Counted from the first letter of the stretch, positions 27,832 to 37,335 are shown. The stretch: 64,000 bases of DNA from Vallitalea longa (GCF_027923465.1 NZ_BRLB01000007.1:62001-126000); one strand, 5' to 3'. The notes: generated by a model from the letters alone, not told the origin. Program-made: numbers and translations.

Positions 27832-29058
27832 CTATTTACTAGCATTCATTCCTGCTATAAACCCAGTACTCCAAGCCCATTGTAAATTGTAACCTCCACA
27901 ATCTCCATCGACGTCAATTATCTCTCCTGCAAGAAATATATTCTCTACTAACTTGGATTCAAGAGTATGGTTATCTATTTCACTGGTAGATATCCCTCCA
28001 GCTGTGACTTGAGACTGATTCCATTGGTTTGTTCCTGTTATATTTAAAGTGAATTTTTTTAGACTATTAACTAGTCTAGCTCTTTCTTCTCTAGTAATGT
28101 CACCTGATTTCTTATTTAATTGTATACCAGATACTTTTATAATAACATTGATTAATCTTTTATTTATTAATCCGATAAAATTATCTTGTATAGTTCTATT
28201 AGACATAGAAGTCAATCTATCCATTAACATTTTATCTAACTGTTCATTCGTCATATCTCTAAAAAAATCAATATCTACTGTCACATTTATATTATCGTGA
28301 ATTAAAGTAGAAGCTATCCGACTTAACTGAAGTATAGGTGGACCAGATATACCATAATCAGTGAAAAGAATTTCTCCATATTCTTCACGAAGTATTTTAT
28401 TATCCTCTATAATCTTAGCTAATCCATTAACTTTAACACCTTTTAATTGTTTTAGGAAACCAGCATTTGACTTCATTTGAACTAAAGAAGGTATTGGTTT
28501 AACGATCTTATGTCCAAGTGATTTTGCTAATGTGAATCCACTTCCATTAGAACCTAAATCTGGAGAAGATTTTCCACCTGTTGATATGATTATTCTATTA
28601 CCATAATATTTGTTGTCATTTTTAGTATGAACAACGAAATTGTTCTTTTGCTCTATCTCCATTACTTCTTCATTACATTCTAATTTAATCTTTAATCTAT
28701 CAATTTCCATTCGTAATACATCTACTATTGATCCAGCTTGTAATGAATTCGGATAAATCTTACCATTTTCAAGCTCTATAGGATATATTCCTAATTCACT
28801 AAAAAAAGCTAATGTATCTTCTGTATTGAATTGTTTTAAAATGTTATTAATAAATTCTTCACTACCACCATGAAAAGCGTCAGAAACACACTTTAAATTC
28901 GTTAAATTACATCTTCCATTTCCAGTAGCTAGAATTTTCTTACCTATTCTTTCTTTTCTTTCTAGTATAGTCACTTTTGCTCCATTTCTTGCAGCTACTA
29001 TTGCAGCTACTAAGCCAGAAGCTCCGCCACCTATTATAATTATTTTATTTTTAGCCAT
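27832..29058 (-). CDS. NAD(P)/FAD-dependent oxidoreductase, HI0933/BaiN-like
   Basis: 408 aa. The N-terminal FAD site KIIIIGGGASGLVAAIVAARNGAKVTILERKERIGKKILATGNGRCNLTN is diagnostic of the HI0933 (YhiN/YtfP) group. RIIISTGGKSSPDLGSNGSGF and a C-terminal TAGGISTSEID and LAGEIIDVDGDCGGYNLQWAWSTGFIAG complete it. A relative in Clostridium scindens (BaiN) acts in bile-acid dehydroxylation, but most members have unknown substrates, so the name says little about function. The ATG follows GTGAGGTTTTTT. Divergent from the plus-strand gene at 29318. Confidence 0.92.
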   Translation of the reverse strand: MAKNKIIIIGGGASGLVAAIVAARNGAKVTILERKERIGKKILATGNGRCNLTNLKCVSDAFHGGSEEFINNILKQFNTEDTLAFFSELGIYPIELENGKIYPNSLQAGSIVDVLRMEIDRLKIKLECNEEVMEIEQKNNFVVHTKNDNKYYGNRIIISTGGKSSPDLGSNGSGFTLAKSLGHKIVKPIPSLVQMKSNAGFLKQLKGVKVNGLAKIIEDNKILREEYGEILFTDYGISGPPILQLSRIASTLIHDNINVTVDIDFFRDMTNEQLDKMLMDRLTSMSNRTIQDNFIGLINKRLINVIIKVSGIQLNKKSGDITREERARLVNSLKKFTLNITGTNQWNQSQVTAGGISTSEIDNHTLESKLVENIFLAGEIIDVDGDCGGYNLQWAWSTGFIAGMNASK

Positions 29059-29182
29059 AAAAAAACCTCACATCACATGATAAACCTATTTTAAGTTATT
29101 TGGCATATGAATGCAAGGATATTCGTTAATTATTTGTGGCTTTATCTATAAAATTATAAAATACAGAAATGTGCCTTATTAA

Positions 29183-29211
29183 TTGACACCAACAAATATA
29201 GCTGATATAAT
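29183..29211 (+). promoter_or_regulatory. Consensus promoter for the gene at 29318
   Basis: TTGACA (29183-29188), exactly 17 bases, TATAAT (29206-29211). Both hexamers are perfect and the spacing is ideal, so strong constitutive activity is expected unless something blocks it (see the inverted repeat just downstream). Confidence 0.8.
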
Positions 29212-29213
29212 TA

Positions 29214-29245
29214 TACAAATATAAGCGCCATTAACCATATTTGTA
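29214..29245 (+). promoter_or_regulatory. Inverted repeat at the transcription start: operator or leader hairpin
   Basis: TACAAATAT (29214-29222) and ATATTTGTA (29237-29245) are exact complements around 14 bases. It begins two bases after the -10 box, so it covers the expected start of transcription. It could be a repressor site or form a hairpin at the extreme 5' end of the message, which often stabilises RNA. Confidence 0.5.
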
Positions 29246-29317
29246 TTTATTCAATCCAAATATTACAATGTTTCAATGAGATATTTCCAACTTATTTGAT
29301 TAAGGAGACTATAATAT

Positions 29318-30361
29318 ATGAATAGAAAAAAATTACCAATTACTAGGCCTCCAATTATTGGCTATGTAGTACATGCCTTCCCATTATCAATAATTTTCAA
29401 TCATGCTAAATGTATGCCTTGGTTTTTTTGCAACTATATACAACTGGTATGCAATACTCAACTCGAAACTAATTTTTTTGATTTTTTTACCATATGTACA
29501 GCTATCACGGGAATGCCATGGGTTGATTCTGTATATCCTGGTATACCATGGTTAAATAGGAATTCCATATCTAGTCAAACATTTATTGATTGCAATTTAA
29601 ATAAAGACCAAATCATTACTAATTCATTAATTCAAAATAACTATATTGTCTGCCATCTAGATGAATTCTATGTACCTAAACGTTATTCATACCAAAAGGA
29701 ACATTACCCACATGAAAATTTGATTTTCGGTTTCGATAATATTAAGAAGGAGTATGATATATTAGGTTTTGATTTCAGAGGCATTTTTTGTAGTAGCAAA
29801 ATAAGTTATTCCGAATTTGAACAAGCATCTAAAGAACATGATATCAAATTCTTACATATGAAAGCTAAAGATGGTTTTTTATACGAGTTAGACTTGAAAT
29901 CTATTAAAAATCTATTAATCGAATACCTTTATGGTAAAAACTCCAACTATAGATATACTGCAATTAGAAACCCTAATATCAACTTGGTTTATGGAATGGA
30001 CATATATAATCAATTAATTACTTATCTCAGATTATTGTACAATAATTTAGTGGTAATCGATATTAGACCATTTCATATATTGTGGGAACATAAAAAGTGT
30101 ATGGTGCTAAGGATTCAGTTTCTATTAGATAAGTATAAAAAAGCTGCTATTGGATTAGAAGAAATTTATATCCAATATCTAGATGTTCAAAAAATGTGTT
30201 ATTCAATACGTACTATTCTCTTAAAATACAAATTGACAAAACGCAAGGAAAACCTAACGACAATAATATCATTATTAAAAGATATTCAAATAAAGGAACA
30301 AAAGATCATACCTGTCCTTATTGCAAAAATAGAGTTGATAGAGAAAAAATTGCGAAAATAG
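29318..30361 (+). CDS. C39/BtrH-like protein (paralogue of the 330-aa protein at 32063)
   Basis: 347 aa, no signal peptide. Its closest relative in the window is the minus-strand protein at 32063-33055. Both have PWFFCNYIQLVC / VWFYNHYIQMMC near residue 35-55, an H..IFG.(D/N)....Y..G..F.G block near residue 130, and RPFHILWEHKKCMVLRI / RIPHILWEHKKCMYLRL near 255. The His-x(n)-D/N pattern resembles papain-like C39/BtrH N-terminal domains, with HENLIFGFD and LGFDFRG as possible His and Asp positions. That fold call is inference. BtrH in butirosin synthesis moves an acyl chain from a carrier protein. It is the only cluster gene on the plus strand and has its own consensus promoter; the start follows AAGGAG. 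Confidence 0.6.
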   Translation: MNRKKLPITRPPIIGYVVHAFPLSIIFNHAKCMPWFFCNYIQLVCNTQLETNFFDFFTICTAITGMPWVDSVYPGIPWLNRNSISSQTFIDCNLNKDQIITNSLIQNNYIVCHLDEFYVPKRYSYQKEHYPHENLIFGFDNIKKEYDILGFDFRGIFCSSKISYSEFEQASKEHDIKFLHMKAKDGFLYELDLKSIKNLLIEYLYGKNSNYRYTAIRNPNINLVYGMDIYNQLITYLRLLYNNLVVIDIRPFHILWEHKKCMVLRIQFLLDKYKKAAIGLEEIYIQYLDVQKMCYSIRTILLKYKLTKRKENLTTIISLLKDIQIKEQKIIPVLIAKIELIEKKLRK

Positions 30362-30433
30362 CCCTTTATTAGTTTGCATTAAATTAAAGGTGGAAAAGTT
30401 AAGTTATCTACTTTATTTGTAAGTTAATATTAA

Positions 30434-30473
30434 CCTCTATAATATTCTATTTACCTAATTAATATTATAGAGG
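30434..30473. terminator. Bidirectional terminator at the end of the cluster
   Basis: CCTCTATAATATT (30434-30446) and AATATTATAGAGG (30461-30473) form a perfect 13-bp stem with a 14-base loop, followed by CTTATTTATT on the plus strand. It ends both the plus-strand gene at 29318 and the long minus-strand gene train. Confidence 0.75.
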
Positions 30474-30503
30474 CTTATTTATTAAATGTCATATTTGTAC
30501 ATT

Positions 30504-32060
30504 TTAATTACTCTTTTTTGCTAGTGTAATTGCGAAGAGATGTATGTTTGGACAATAAGGTAATTCAATAGTATCAATGATTTTATTAGGATTAACATCA
30601 ATGAAATTAGCATATAAATGAATATCAAAATCATAACACTTAATCATATCCCCTCTTATTACAGCACCTTGACTTATCCATGCCAATATATCATTAAATC
30701 TACGTGCTTCACTGAGCCAAGAGGATAATCTTAGTTCTTTAATCTCCTTAGTACCATCCTTGTAATTAATTATAATGTCATCTGAATGACTCCCAATATC
30801 ACAACATCCTAATATAAAAATATTATCATAACTGTTTCCATCTGTTTGGGCTATATCCAATACTTGAGAATAGCATTCAATATTATCACATGTTCCATTT
30901 ATATAATCAGGCAATGTGAATCTCATATTATCTATTTCTAAATATCCTTTTTTTATCTCATCATTTATAACTATGAATCTATCATCCCCTGTTAAATCGG
31001 GATAACATTTCTGATTTTCTTTATATCCAATAGCGTTATTATTAAAATCATTTGTTAAATTCAAATAATAATATTTGCTGATGTTGCATTTTTCATATTT
31101 TTTATATGGATTAAATGGCTGTATAGGTTTATCATCTATTATTAGATATAGATCATCTATAATTCCTTGTTCCACTCCAGCTATTTTTTCTATTTTATTA
31201 GTGATCTTACCTATGTAATATGATGGATCATCAATATGACTAGTCTTCATCATCATTCCATATACCATACCCCATATATTTGCAACATATAATAATTTAT
31301 CTATGATAAAATTCAAGTTATCTATATCATATCTTTCCATTAAACAGCTTAGTGAAAGGGCAAAACGCCGCCTATTTCGTAATACTTGACCAATTTTATG
31401 TAATGTAGTAGAAGAGTTCATATTCCCAGTATTTTGAATTTCTTTATTTGCGTCAAAATACTTTTGTACATCTTTAGAGAATTCCAAAATAGAATTAATC
31501 ATATCATATCTTTTTATGCATTTCAATTCTTTTATTAATAGATGTTTCCAATTCACTTTTTCAACATTAGAAATATAATCAAATATTAAAAATATTGAAC
31601 TTCCAGCAACAAAATCTTCATAAGGCAAAGTTATTTTTTTATTTATACCATATGAATCAATTATATAGACATTCTCGTCATCTATGCCAACTACGATACA
31701 ATAATGATCTGAGTGTCTTACTTTGTAACTTCTAATTATCCAGTGACAATAAAATACATCAATTTTCATGATTACAGGTTTTTCAAGTTTAATTTGTTCC
31801 TTTATGAATTCAACTTTTTCTGTATGTGTATTCTTTTTAATAACATTTACATTCATTCCATGATATTTCTTTAAATATGCCCATTTCAGAGAAAATTGCG
31901 CCATTTTATCTCCAAGATAATCCCATTCAATATCATTATATAGAAAACGCCATGCATCAATAAACATTAACCTATATTCTTTATTATCATATTTAGCTAT
32001 AGCTGCTATTAACATATCCAAACAGTCGTATGCGGGATTCTCCTCAATAACAATATTCAT
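30504..32060 (-). CDS. C39/BtrH-like cysteine peptidase or acyltransferase
   Basis: 518 aa from the ATG at 32058-32060, chosen for AAGGAG 7 bases upstream; an in-frame TTG two codons earlier lacks a site. The N-terminal domain (1-180) has a candidate catalytic triad: Cys in NPAYDCLDML, His in HSDHYCIVVGIDDENVY and Asp in IIDSYG, in the order and spacing of C39/BtrH-type domains. The middle (190-320) is helical. The C-terminal part (360-518) is beta-rich (GYLEIDNMRFTLPDYINGT, YDNIFILGCCDIGSHSDDI) and looks like a galactose-binding or sugar-hydrolase-like jelly roll. I do not recognise an exact family. It is the last gene of the biosynthetic train, 2 bases behind the 330-aa gene. A role in chain release or transfer is inferred. 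Confidence 0.6.
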   Translation of the reverse strand: MNIVIEENPAYDCLDMLIAAIAKYDNKEYRLMFIDAWRFLYNDIEWDYLGDKMAQFSLKWAYLKKYHGMNVNVIKKNTHTEKVEFIKEQIKLEKPVIMKIDVFYCHWIIRSYKVRHSDHYCIVVGIDDENVYIIDSYGINKKITLPYEDFVAGSSIFLIFDYISNVEKVNWKHLLIKELKCIKRYDMINSILEFSKDVQKYFDANKEIQNTGNMNSSTTLHKIGQVLRNRRRFALSLSCLMERYDIDNLNFIIDKLLYVANIWGMVYGMMMKTSHIDDPSYYIGKITNKIEKIAGVEQGIIDDLYLIIDDKPIQPFNPYKKYEKCNISKYYYLNLTNDFNNNAIGYKENQKCYPDLTGDDRFIVINDEIKKGYLEIDNMRFTLPDYINGTCDNIECYSQVLDIAQTDGNSYDNIFILGCCDIGSHSDDIIINYKDGTKEIKELRLSSWLSEARRFNDILAWISQGAVIRGDMIKCYDFDIHLYANFIDVNPNKIIDTIELPYCPNIHLFAITLAKKSN

Positions 32061-32062
32061 AA

Positions 32063-33055
32063 TCAATCTCCTTCCCCTGGCAATATATCTAGCAAATCCA
32101 TCATAAGTTTATGTTCTTCTTCTTTCAAAGATCTAATCTGGTTGAATGGCTTTTCTATATATTTCGGATCATCATCTATTAATGATCTAACCATATAATT
32201 CTTAGCCAGAGAAGTAATTCTGGATAGCTCTTTGAAATGTTCCAACAATTCTTTATCTATACTAAATACATTAGTATCAATATAGCTTAACCTTAAATAC
32301 ATACACTTTTTATGTTCCCACAATATATGAGGTATTCTAATATCATTTTTAACCTTACCATCAAGTAACTTATTAAAATAGCTGAATATATTATCATAAG
32401 TTTTTAATCCATAACTAAAGGTTGTATTGGTGGTCTGATAAACTTTTAAATCCTCCGATGAATTTCGTGAATAAACATAATCATGGATTTGTTTTCTTAT
32501 AAAAGGTAAATCTATTTCCAACGGGTATTCTTTTACTTTCAAAAGAACAATTTGTTGGTTGGTATATGTTTTCATATCATCTACAAAATCTTTAAAAGAT
32601 AATTTATTACCTCCGTGATATCCATTTTGATGCCCCACCGTATACAGTACATTTTCATCTGTATTACAACCGAAAATGTAATGATAAGATGTCCGCGGTT
32701 TCTTAAGGAACTTCTTTCTGAAATAATCAAGATCCTGAGTCAGTATGTAATAATTATCCTTCAACATGCTAATAATGAAATCCAAAATATCTTTTTTCGA
32801 CTTGAAAACTATATCAGTATTAAAATATTGTACTTCCAATAATGGATTGTTCCACCACCCGTTGCAAATACTTCCCACATAAAATGAATAATCCAGAAAC
32901 CCATATTTGTCATAAGTGTTTGAACACATCATTTGAATATAGTGATTATAGAACCATACCTTATTGGTATCCTTAGTCAACATGATTGCTAATGGAAAAG
33001 CTATATGCATACGACCTGTCAAAGGTGGTATTGCTAAAGGTAGTTTTATTTCCAT
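32063..33055 (-). CDS. C39/BtrH-like protein (330 aa)
   Basis: 330 aa, cytoplasmic. It shares blocks with the plus-strand protein at 29318: VWFYNHYIQMMC, YHYIFGCNTDENVLYTVGHQNG, KLSFKDFVDDM and RIPHILWEHKKCMYLRL. YHYIFG..(T)DENV..VG aligns with DHYCIVVGIDDENVYIIDSYG of the 518-aa neighbour, so all three appear to share a papain-like fold. Here the Asp of the third triad position is not obvious (VGHQNG), which may mean altered or lost catalysis. The ATG follows GGGGGGAGAGG. It is 30 bases behind the SerRS-like gene and 2 bases before the 518-aa gene, so it is clearly part of the train. Function is unknown. Confidence 0.58.
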   Translation of the reverse strand: MEIKLPLAIPPLTGRMHIAFPLAIMLTKDTNKVWFYNHYIQMMCSNTYDKYGFLDYSFYVGSICNGWWNNPLLEVQYFNTDIVFKSKKDILDFIISMLKDNYYILTQDLDYFRKKFLKKPRTSYHYIFGCNTDENVLYTVGHQNGYHGGNKLSFKDFVDDMKTYTNQQIVLLKVKEYPLEIDLPFIRKQIHDYVYSRNSSEDLKVYQTTNTTFSYGLKTYDNIFSYFNKLLDGKVKNDIRIPHILWEHKKCMYLRLSYIDTNVFSIDKELLEHFKELSRITSLAKNYMVRSLIDDDPKYIEKPFNQIRSLKEEEHKLMMDLLDILPGEGD

Positions 33056-33085
33056 GTCCTCTCCCCCCTCAGACCTATACTGGAA

Positions 33086-33889
33086 TTACTTTTCCTTCAT
33101 CCACTTGATTAATTTTAACCATCTTTCATGCCCGACACCTACACACCCTGATACTATCTCATTATTATCATCGAAATTATATGCCTTACTGAATTGTGTA
33201 CCATGATAATTAAATGATGCAAGAGCAATTTCTTTATCATCAACATGAACAATCAATTCTCGTTTCATTTGATTCTTCAACTGGAATTTTTTCCATGCTT
33301 TTAATTGGTTTGGAGAACCAAAAAAATGATCGAAGGCTGGTTGCACAGTTGCATCATTATCTATTGTCAACACATACTGATACAACCAATTTTCAAATTG
33401 TTTTAAGGATTCTCTAACGTATGACTCTGTTCCAATAAATATACACTCTCTTACATTGAACTCCCATACATGCTGTAATCCATCATGATCCCCACCTTCA
33501 TATCTATAAACTTTTCCTTTTGCAGTAAGACACATAGGTTCTGTAATAACTTTATTTTCGAACATTGGGTAAACATGAAGACAAGCTGCAGGTGTTAAAT
33601 ATAATCCACTTAATTGAGCCGTTTCACCTTTAATCTCACTCTCTGCTTCAATTTGTTCATAATGATCTGGATGAGCAACCGCTACGGCCGTCAATTGATG
33701 CTTATTTTTACCAAAATAGCCACTCTTTTTTAAAATATCTCTTCTAATGAAAGTAGGTATTATTATATTTTTGGCATTGAATACTTTTAGAAACTCACAG
33801 ATTCTATTATCCAAATCTTCAACATAGTAACAATCATTCTCATCTAAACAAAAATATTCATTGTATAATATACTATAATTGTTATTCAT
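33086..33889 (-). CDS. Seryl-tRNA-synthetase-like amino acid:[carrier protein] ligase
   Basis: 267 aa, a class II synthetase core without a tRNA-binding arm. Motif 2 is VYRYEGGDHDGLQHVWEF (Arg129) and motif 3 is GCVGVGHERWLKLI (Arg256). The zinc ligands of atypical SerRS enzymes are all present: Cys103 (LTPAACLHVYP), Glu148 (FNVRECIFIG) and Cys249 (SGCVGVG). This set matches the stand-alone homologues described in Bradyrhizobium and Agrobacterium, which activate an amino acid with ATP and load it on the phosphopantetheine of a small carrier protein instead of tRNA. It lies 37 bases behind the ABC genes in the cluster. The likely acceptor is the free ACP at 37490-37738 (inference). Which amino acid is used cannot be read. 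Full SerRS is excluded by length. Confidence 0.8.
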   Translation of the reverse strand: MNNNYSILYNEYFCLDENDCYYVEDLDNRICEFLKVFNAKNIIIPTFIRRDILKKSGYFGKNKHQLTAVAVAHPDHYEQIEAESEIKGETAQLSGLYLTPAACLHVYPMFENKVITEPMCLTAKGKVYRYEGGDHDGLQHVWEFNVRECIFIGTESYVRESLKQFENWLYQYVLTIDNDATVQPAFDHFFGSPNQLKAWKKFQLKNQMKRELIVHVDDKEIALASFNYHGTQFSKAYNFDDNNEIVSGCVGVGHERWLKLIKWMKEK

Positions 33890-33926
33890 TCAAAAATCCT
33901 CTCTTTCTCTCTACACACCTCTACGC

Positions 33927-35540
33927 TTACATGTATATTACTCTATCGGCAATAGCCAATGTGGATTCTCTATGTGTAATAGCTATAATACATTTCCCTT
34001 GATTTTTTAATTCTTTTAGTGTCTCCAAAATAATTTTCTCGGATTCACTATCCAAGGCTGCAGTAGGTTCATCCAAAATTATTACAGATGCTTGTTTCAT
34101 TAGGCTTCTTGCAATTGCAACTCTCTGCTTTTGTCCACCTGATAGATTAATCCCTTCTGACCCAACTTCATAGTCCATATCCAACTCTTTATGGATAGCC
34201 GCTTTTGACAAGGCATCCATTATTTGCTCTCTCGTTGCATCGAAATCTCCATATAGTATGTTATCAAGTACTGTACCTTCAAACATATCAGCCTTTTCTG
34301 GTACATATGAAACTTCTTTCCGTAATTCCTGAATAGAAAAATTTCTTATATCAATACCTTTATATAATATTTTGCCATTATACTCTGCGAATCCTAGTAA
34401 TGCCTTGATAAGACTTGATTTACCACAACCACTTTGTCCCGAGAACATTACTATTTCCCCTTCAGAGAATTCTAGAGAGATATTATCCAATACACATTTA
34501 TCACCGTACAACACTCTTACATTCTCATACTTCAGCAAAGGTTCATTCTCTTCGCCATAAGAAAGTGAAATTCCGTTGTTCTCATCATCAATATCCATAA
34601 TATCCAAAACACGGTCCAAGGAAATTTCATGAGATTTTAAATTAGATACAGCTCTACCAAATCCTGATATATGTACTACAATATCTCTACATAGTTGAGT
34701 AACCAGAATCACTTCTGGAATAGTCATGTATCCCCTTGCACTAAATAGACATGCTATAGGTATCATAAGAGTTGAACATGTATAGGAAAATAAATCTAAC
34801 GTAATGATTTTATAAGATTCCAATTTTCCCATCTTATCTTCAACTGATTTGAGATCCTTAGCCTTATCCTGCAATTTTGAACTGATTTTCTTCTCAGCAT
34901 TAATTAGACGTATACTCATTTTCCCTCTTACTGTATTTTGGTATAGATTCATGAACTTGGCCTCAGCATCCAGATGCATTCGATTAAGTTTTTTATGATA
35001 CTTGATAAAATATTTATTGAAGAAAATAATCAGTATACCTATAATTAAGACCATTATACCAATATAGATATTCACTAGCATGATTGATGTAATATACCCT
35101 AAACCAACGATAATAGGATAAATTGATAGTACGACATCATCTGTCACCATAGCTGCTGCTAGTTCTGAATCTGTGTTATACCTTGTTAACGCTTCCCCGT
35201 TATCGTACTTGGACGTCTCTGTTATTGGTCCATTCTGCATCTTGCTGTAGATTTCCTGCTGTATGTTGGCTCTTGCAGATAAACGAAATAGTTTTATCAA
35301 AAATGCAGTTATGTATTCAAGGAGATTGGCTATTATTAAACTTACAAAAATAAGGACCAGCAGTAATACAATATTCATTAAGGTAATACTCGTATCTTCA
35401 AGTTTCTCAACATACTTTTCATATCCATAGGCATAAATCAAGCGAGCAACTAAAGTCGTCACCGGATATCCTAATATACCAATAATCCATAATATTGGAC
35501 GTTGTTTAATAATCCTTATCATTTTTTTAGTAGCTTTCAT
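33927..35540 (-). CDS. ABC exporter half (membrane plus ATPase domains)
   Basis: 537 aa from the ATG at 35538-35540, with GAGGT 8 bases upstream; earlier in-frame starts have no spacing. Six helices (about residues 15-300) are followed by an ATPase: Walker A GQSGCGKSS, signature LSGGQKQRVAIARS, Walker B VIILDEPTAALDSESE, His switch AITHRES. All catalytic residues are intact. Together with the gene at 35579-37306 it probably forms a heterodimeric exporter for the cluster product. No C39 peptidase domain is fused at the N-terminus, so it is not a standard bacteriocin-processing transporter. Confidence 0.9.
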   Translation of the reverse strand: MKATKKMIRIIKQRPILWIIGILGYPVTTLVARLIYAYGYEKYVEKLEDTSITLMNIVLLLVLIFVSLIIANLLEYITAFLIKLFRLSARANIQQEIYSKMQNGPITETSKYDNGEALTRYNTDSELAAAMVTDDVVLSIYPIIVGLGYITSIMLVNIYIGIMVLIIGILIIFFNKYFIKYHKKLNRMHLDAEAKFMNLYQNTVRGKMSIRLINAEKKISSKLQDKAKDLKSVEDKMGKLESYKIITLDLFSYTCSTLMIPIACLFSARGYMTIPEVILVTQLCRDIVVHISGFGRAVSNLKSHEISLDRVLDIMDIDDENNGISLSYGEENEPLLKYENVRVLYGDKCVLDNISLEFSEGEIVMFSGQSGCGKSSLIKALLGFAEYNGKILYKGIDIRNFSIQELRKEVSYVPEKADMFEGTVLDNILYGDFDATREQIMDALSKAAIHKELDMDYEVGSEGINLSGGQKQRVAIARSLMKQASVIILDEPTAALDSESEKIILETLKELKNQGKCIIAITHRESTLAIADRVIYM

Positions 35541-35578
35541 ATACATTACCTCTCTTATATCCATGTTAGAAACCTGAA

Positions 35579-37306
35579 TCACATCTCTGTAAATATTCTA
35601 CTATAGTCTTTATTCTTTTCCATTAGTTCCATGTGCGGTGCATAACCTGCTATTTCAGCATCCTTGATAAACAGAACTCTATCGAATCTCTCAAAATCAA
35701 TGCCACTATGGCTAATAACAATTAGAGTCTTATCCTTTAGGTCATTAAAAAAGATATCCATAATTTTATTGGTATTATCTTCGTCCAAAGCCGATGTTGG
35801 TTCATCACATAGATAAACTTCACTATCTTTCAAAAAAGTCCTTGCAATATTGATCCTTTGATTTTGACCGTTAGATAAAGTATGCCTACCATTACCAATA
35901 ACCGTATCTAATCCATTTTCCAGAGTAGCAACATAATCATTTAATTGTGCTTTAACTATAGCTCTCTTAACATCTTTTAACTCTCTATTTTCATCAACTA
36001 TATGAACATTATTACCAATGGTATCATCCAAAATAAAATTTTCCTGCGTTATCACAGCTATCTGTTCATAATAGTTCTTCTTGCCTATATTATTGATATC
36101 ATGTCCCATAAACTCTATGGAACCTTTTTGTGGTTCATACAGATTGCATAATAATTTCAATAGAGTAGTCTTGCCGCATCCGCTTTTCCCGACGACAGCA
36201 ATTTTTTCACCCTTATTTATCTTAAAACTGATATCTCTTAGTACATAAGTATCCGTATAACTAAATGATACATTCTTTATTTCATATACGGTAGAGTCAA
36301 CATAATTATTGCACATATTCTCTTCTGATTTTTTAATATCTTTAGTATCCTTTAAATTCAGTAGACTATTTACACGATCAACTGATGCTTTCGCATTCTG
36401 ATAATTGGGAGGTATAGATTGCATAATGGTTATTCCTTGTCCAACTATATCCATTAAAAAAAGTAAAGAAACTAATTGTCCTAACTGCAATGTTCCGTTG
36501 ATGATGTTTTTAGCTCCAATACCCAATACAAATAAAAAACCGAAATAACCATTCATGGCCCCATAATAATTCATGATCCTGTCAAAAACATAGGATTTAC
36601 GCTCTGCCTTTTTTAAGTTAGATAATTTGATTTTATTATCATGCAGAAACTTTTTCTCCATATTGTAGGCCTTTATCATCATTCTGAAGTTCAATGAATT
36701 AATAAAATAATTGATGACTTGTCCCTCATTCTCTCTTTCCTTCATGGTAAGGGAATATATTCTTTTAGACAAAATATTATTTAAAACTAGAGATAGAACC
36801 ATAAACCCCAAAATAACCGCTAAGTCAATAAGGCTATTGCTTGCATAAAACATATAAATCACATATGCAAAACATAATACTAGTTTTACTGGTAGTTCAC
36901 CTAAAACAAATAGAGTATTCAACCATTTCTTGAACCCTGCAACATCAGCAGATATGATAGACAATATTTTCTTGTCATCACTTGCTTCAAGTTCCTTATA
37001 ATTGGAGTAACATATTTTTTCTGTTACTTTTTTCCTGAATTGATATAAGAATCTATTATGTACCCTAAAAGAGATTCTTTTATTTATGAAGCTTGCTAGA
37101 ACCCTAACTACAACTGCAATACCAATTAGAATAGTGTTTCTTATAATTTCGTTATAATTGGATAAATCAATGACAACTCCTATCTCATAGGTATAAAAAA
37201 GCTGTGCCAAAGCACCTATGAATGATCCGAAGAACACTACTATGAGCATACTTTTATAACCTTTACCATATATTAACGCTATATTATGATTTACTCTTTT
37301 TTTCAT
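35579..37306 (-). CDS. ABC exporter half with altered signature motif
   Basis: 575 aa from the ATG at 37304-37306 (AGAGGGG upstream). Membrane part about 15-310 with six helices; ATPase with Walker A GKSGCGKTT, Walker B VYLCDEPTSALDEDN and switch VISHSG. The ABC signature reads LSNGQNQRINIART, so the second Gly of LSGGQ is Asn. The ATP site that uses this signature may be weaker, as in many heterodimeric exporters. It lies 38 bases upstream of its partner gene and 183 bases downstream of the ACP gene, with two hairpins between. Confidence 0.9.
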   Translation of the reverse strand: MKKRVNHNIALIYGKGYKSMLIVVFFGSFIGALAQLFYTYEIGVVIDLSNYNEIIRNTILIGIAVVVRVLASFINKRISFRVHNRFLYQFRKKVTEKICYSNYKELEASDDKKILSIISADVAGFKKWLNTLFVLGELPVKLVLCFAYVIYMFYASNSLIDLAVILGFMVLSLVLNNILSKRIYSLTMKERENEGQVINYFINSLNFRMMIKAYNMEKKFLHDNKIKLSNLKKAERKSYVFDRIMNYYGAMNGYFGFLFVLGIGAKNIINGTLQLGQLVSLLFLMDIVGQGITIMQSIPPNYQNAKASVDRVNSLLNLKDTKDIKKSEENMCNNYVDSTVYEIKNVSFSYTDTYVLRDISFKINKGEKIAVVGKSGCGKTTLLKLLCNLYEPQKGSIEFMGHDINNIGKKNYYEQIAVITQENFILDDTIGNNVHIVDENRELKDVKRAIVKAQLNDYVATLENGLDTVIGNGRHTLSNGQNQRINIARTFLKDSEVYLCDEPTSALDEDNTNKIMDIFFNDLKDKTLIVISHSGIDFERFDRVLFIKDAEIAGYAPHMELMEKNKDYSRIFTEM

Positions 37307-37335
37307 ATACACCCCTCTAACTTATGCTTATCAGT

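Noticed and set aside
30504-33055. C39-like proteins plus ABC transporters as a bacteriocin/lanthipeptide maturation system
   Set aside because: No small precursor peptide with a GG leader is visible nearby, the peptidase-like domains are not fused to the ABC proteins, and all surrounding genes belong to a polyketide pathway.
33086-33889. Functional seryl-tRNA synthetase
   Set aside because: Only the class II core is present at 267 aa with no N-terminal coiled-coil arm for tRNA, and it sits inside a biosynthetic operon.
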